Source of the DNA: CAMPJM01 sp964440915
Lineage (GTDB): Bacteria; Bacteroidota; Bacteroidia; Cytophagales; Cyclobacteriaceae
Length of the DNA: 25,337 bases
Reading direction: 5' to 3'
Assembly: GCA_964440915.1 (NCBI GenBank)
Contig: CAYTTV010000047.1
Span: 1-25,337, forward strand
Of this stretch, positions 22,843 to 25,337 are shown in pieces (position 1 is the first letter of the stretch; each line of letters starts with the position of its first letter). A model generated the notes under the pieces. That model had not been told where the DNA came from and did no database searches. It saw nothing but the letters and a program-made list of their open reading frames with translations. Position numbers and translations under genes: made by a program.

Positions 22843-23102
22843 AAAATCTTTTTTTGAGTGCTTTGAGATCGCTNNNNNNNNNNNNNNNNNNNNNNNNNNN
22901 NNNNNNNNNNNNNNNNNNNNNNNNNNNNNNNNNNNNNNNNNNNNNNNNNNNNNNNNNNNNNNNNNNNNNNNNNCTTTAACCAGCTAAATTTCCCGTATTG
23001 AAACCAGAACTCTTTCCCAAAGAAATTATTGAGAATAGTGCCGAGGGTCATTTTATAGATCATAACGAATAGAGACAACCAGCTTATGAGAAAGGACAAC
23101 AT
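22843..23102 (-). CDS. Unknown membrane protein gene interrupted by the assembly gap
   Basis: On the minus strand an ATG at 23102 opens 43 codons with a strongly hydrophobic start (MLSFLISWLSLFVMIYKMTL) followed by NNFFGKEFWFQYGKFSWLK, which then runs into the N stretch. Beyond the gap one frame ends SDLKALKKRF and stop at 22843, a plausible basic C terminus. The frame that is continuous if exactly 100 bases are missing ends at 22833 instead. Since 100 N is the customary filler for gaps of unknown length, the true frame and protein length cannot be known. I do not recognise a family. The gene is divergent from the CPBP gene, 59 bases away. Confidence 0.4.
22874..22973. other. Assembly gap of 100 N
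   Basis: Exactly 100 unknown bases. The round number suggests a scaffold join with unknown real length. Everything to the right of it may in fact be farther from, or differently placed to, the ABC operon. Confidence 0.98.
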
Positions 23103-23161
23103 ACAAATAAGACAACATGATATTACAAATTTCTTAAAAATATCATAACGCCTTTCAAAAA

Positions 23162-23689
23162 ATGATATTCCAAGCGATACACAGAAAACTATTGGAAAGT
23201 AACTATTGGAAATTCATTTTATTCAATTACTTCACCCTGCTTCTTTGTTTTATTTTTCCGTCATTAATAGTTGAATTCGCTTTTGATTTCAATCCGGCTA
23301 ACGACAACCCAATATCCTTAGTTGACAACAAGCTGCTCACTATCTTCCTCATAACAATCGCAGCCCCTATTATCGAGACCTTGATCTTCCAAATTGTCTG
23401 TATAAATGCCTTCATATTAATTTTTGCTCTAATCCTAAACAAAAATGAAAACAACAGAAATATATTAATTATTTCAATCGTATTGTCAGCTATTGTTTTT
23501 GGCTTTGCTCATTTTTACAACTGGATATATATGGCTTTTATGCTTATACTAGGCATTTACTTTGGTTATATTTATTTTTACTGTTATTTAAAACAGGTAA
23601 AGCCTTTTTATCCCATAGCAATATTACACTCCTTATATAATCTTACAGTATATGCTATTGAGAATATGGACTTACTTTGGAATGCCTAA
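23162..23689 (+). CDS. CPBP-family intramembrane protein with a divergent motif 1
   Basis: This 175-residue protein has about five hydrophobic helices. It carries the CPBP (Abi, type II CAAX-like prenyl protease) pattern: motif 1 APIIETLIFQ (residues 68-77), motif 2 FGFAH (113-117) and motif 3 HSLYN (156-160). The two histidines and the asparagine are intact, but motif 1 has E72-T73 instead of EE and Q77 instead of R. Canonical members are glutamate/histidine-dependent membrane proteases, some linked to bacteriocin immunity. With the altered motif 1, activity is uncertain. The ATG at 23162 is the natural start. It is followed after 82 bases by the outer-membrane-type protein gene on the same strand, perhaps in one transcript. 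Confidence 0.78.
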   Translation: MIFQAIHRKLLESNYWKFILFNYFTLLLCFIFPSLIVEFAFDFNPANDNPISLVDNKLLTIFLITIAAPIIETLIFQIVCINAFILIFALILNKNENNRNILIISIVLSAIVFGFAHFYNWIYMAFMLILGIYFGYIYFYCYLKQVKPFYPIAILHSLYNLTVYAIENMDLLWNA

Positions 23690-23771
23690 ATATAAACAAG
23701 AGATGAGTAAAGCATGAAAACCATTTCTCAAGCTGCTCATTTAACTTTTACTAACCAGCTATCTCAAAACT

Positions 23772-25337
23772 TTGAAAGTAACCATCTTCACCTTCAGCTT
23801 ATTATTTGCTTTTTCCTTGAGTGCTGTGGCCCAAAACAGCACGCTCATTACCGGAAAGATTTTAAGCGAAAGCACAAAAGAACCAGTTCCTTATGCCCAT
23901 CTAACTATTGTTGGAACTGGAATAGGCACCATTGCCAATGGCGAAGGTCGGTTCAGACTAATAGTTCCCATAGTTTATGAGGAAAAACAAGTAAAAATCT
24001 CTTGCATAGGCTACGCAGACTATCTCTTCCCAATAAAAAAAGGTGGGGAGGAAAATCTTATTGTCCTTTTAGATGAAAGTAGTCATGCCTTGGAATCGGT
24101 TACTATCAAACCCGATGATCTAGCAAAAAAAATTATCCTCCAAGCTATTGAGAATATCCCTATCAATTACCCTGATACTCCTGAGATACTAAAAGGATTT
24201 GTTACGGAAAAGGCTTATCCAGATAGCAGCAGGCAGCAGGCCCCTTTTTATATCGTGGAAGCGGCGATAGAAGCCTATAAAGATCCGTACTCAAAAGCCA
24301 TTACCAATGGAGCTATAAAATTATTGAAAGGAAGGAGATTTATGGGGGCTAACATCGACTCATTGCCAATACGCTTCTACGGAGGAGTTCATGAGCCTCA
24401 TCGCTTTGACTTTGTGATGAGACGAAACGGACCCCTAGACACGGGCAAAATAGATAGGTTTTTCTTTGAGATAGAGGATACCCTAAAATATGGGAATAAA
24501 GATATTGTTGTTATCTCCTTTGCCTCTTTGAAGGACGAGGACCATGGAAAATTACATATTGCTCTAGACAGCTATGCCATCACTAAAGCAGAAATAAGAA
24601 AAACCAGCTCGAGTCTATTCGATGGACTGTCCAATATGGCCAGTAATTACAACAGGTTATTTAGCCATTATATTACGACCTACGCCCATGATGATGCTGT
24701 ATGGAGGTTAAAACATATCCAATATAGTACTTATTTCCAATCGGACGAGTCAAGATCCAACGTCTATCTAAAAACCGATTTCGTCACAACTGATTTTTAT
24801 GAGCAAAATGAAGCCCTCCCTTATCTAGAGAAATTTCATTATAAAGATGTATTTCTCAATAGCCTAGGAGAGTACGACGAGCATTTCTGGAAAGACTACA
24901 ATATCATCTTGCCTGATGTTAGCGAGAACCATCTTATACTTACAGAAAACACGAAAGAATCTGGCAGAGAGAACAAACAGGAAAAGATGTTGAAGATTAT
25001 TAAAAAAATTCGGTTAGACTATAGTTTGTTTTATTTCAAATCTAACCTATCCTCTACGGTTGCGACCATGCCCGGTTTGCCCAAGGCTTTAAGCATACAA
25101 GAGCAGGCTTACCATTACCTTGGGTTGAGTACTCGCTTGCAATATGAGATTTACGACCAGTTTATTGTGGGGCTAGAAAACCAAGCTTCTTTTTCTAATA
25201 AACGTTTCTCCAGCAACTGGCTTACTTTCGCTTATGAAGCGAATATAAATCCACGTAGGCGACCGATTTATGTAAGCCCAGCTTTTAAGGCCGGGTATGT
25301 CAAGCAGCGGTTATTTATGGAAAGTTTTTCCCAAGAG
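23772..25337 (+). CDS. Carboxypeptidase-regulatory-like outer-membrane-type protein, 3' end cut by the window
   Basis: From TTG at 23772 a frame runs open for all 522 codons to the window end. It begins with a clear signal peptide (MKVTIFTFSLLFAFSLSAVA, cleavage before Q21). Then comes a carboxypeptidase-regulatory-like beta domain (about residues 25-105: ITGKILSESTKEPVPYAHL, GTIANGEGRFRLIVP, ISCIGYADYLF), common at the N terminus of Bacteroidota outer-membrane proteins. The following segment (LAKKIILQAIENIPINYP and onwards) is like that of periplasmic regions in carboxypeptidase-like/DUF5686-type proteins. The last part (residues about 420 on) has alternating aromatic strands that could begin a barrel. 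The TTG is chosen because a stop lies ten codons upstream in frame and no ATG exists between. The ATG at 23714 is in another frame and does not lead into this protein. Function is unknown. Confidence 0.8.
   Translation, partial: MKVTIFTFSLLFAFSLSAVAQNSTLITGKILSESTKEPVPYAHLTIVGTGIGTIANGEGRFRLIVPIVYEEKQVKISCIGYADYLFPIKKGGEENLIVLLDESSHALESVTIKPDDLAKKIILQAIENIPINYPDTPEILKGFVTEKAYPDSSRQQAPFYIVEAAIEAYKDPYSKAITNGAIKLLKGRRFMGANIDSLPIRFYGGVHEPHRFDFVMRRNGPLDTGKIDRFFFEIEDTLKYGNKDIVVISFASLKDEDHGKLHIALDSYAITKAEIRKTSSSLFDGLSNMASNYNRLFSHYITTYAHDDAVWRLKHIQYSTYFQSDESRSNVYLKTDFVTTDFYEQNEALPYLEKFHYKDVFLNSLGEYDEHFWKDYNIILPDVSENHLILTENTKESGRENKQEKMLKIIKKIRLDYSLFYFKSNLSSTVATMPGLPKALSIQEQAYHYLGLSTRLQYEIYDQFIVGLENQASFSNKRFSSNWLTFAYEANINPRRRPIYVSPAFKAGYVKQRLFMESFSQE

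Noticed and set aside
23714..23980. 88-codon frame starting at ATG 23714
   Set aside because: It is out of frame with the long secreted-protein gene that covers the same DNA, and its translation is not protein-like.

Overview
The window reads as chromosomal DNA of a Bacteroidota bacterium, probably of the order Cytophagales or a close relative. This rests on gene content (a DUF3276/PUR-alpha-like protein, a DUF2027-Smr protein, tsaD placed head to head with a tamB-type gene, a carboxypeptidase-regulatory-like outer-membrane protein), on promoters of the Bacteroidota type (TTG, about 20 bases, TAnnTTTG), and on frequent GTG/TTG starts with weak Shine-Dalgarno sites. The species cannot be named from the sequence alone. 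Most of the window is housekeeping DNA. No phage, transposase or CRISPR array was found.

Layout. The left edge (1-3408) is all on the minus strand: a tRNA-Glu(UUC) cut by the window edge, an HNH nuclease, an NlpC/P60 peptidase that follows smpB by nine bases, and tsaD. Divergent from tsaD, with only nine bases between the start codons, is a very large tamB-like gene (3418-8058). It is followed on the plus strand by a DUF2279 protein and a DUF2027-Smr protein. Next comes a lone cas6-like gene on the minus strand (10219-11025) with no cas neighbours or repeats. After it lie an AI-2E-family exporter plus ychF operon, a PUR-alpha-like gene with a clear terminator, and a DUF58 gene on the plus strand. 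The stretch 15144-19837 is a minus-strand operon in the order pheT, coiled-coil protein, zapA, a possible 35-residue membrane ORF, and rny (RNase Y), closed by a strong intrinsic terminator. A repeat-rich intergenic stretch (19838-20280) separates it from a NatA/NatB-like ABC exporter pair. The right end holds a 100-N assembly gap that interrupts an unknown membrane protein gene, a CPBP-family membrane protein, and the first 522 codons of an outer-membrane-type protein that runs off the window.

How it works together. Many of the genes concern RNA and translation: tRNA-Glu, SmpB (ribosome rescue), TsaD (t6A37 of tRNA), Smr, Cas6, YchF (ribosome-associated ATPase), the PUR-alpha-like nucleic-acid binder, RNase Y and PheT. 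The others serve the envelope and division: TamB, NlpC/P60, ZapA and its coiled-coil neighbour, and the exporters. The observations most worth following are the solitary Cas6, which appears to lack the segment that usually carries the catalytic histidine; the possible small membrane ORF overlapping the start of rny; two genes whose promoters sit so close to the ATG that leaderless mRNAs are predicted; a strand-specific hairpin in the pheT leader; and an intrinsic terminator on the plus strand with no gene upstream of it.
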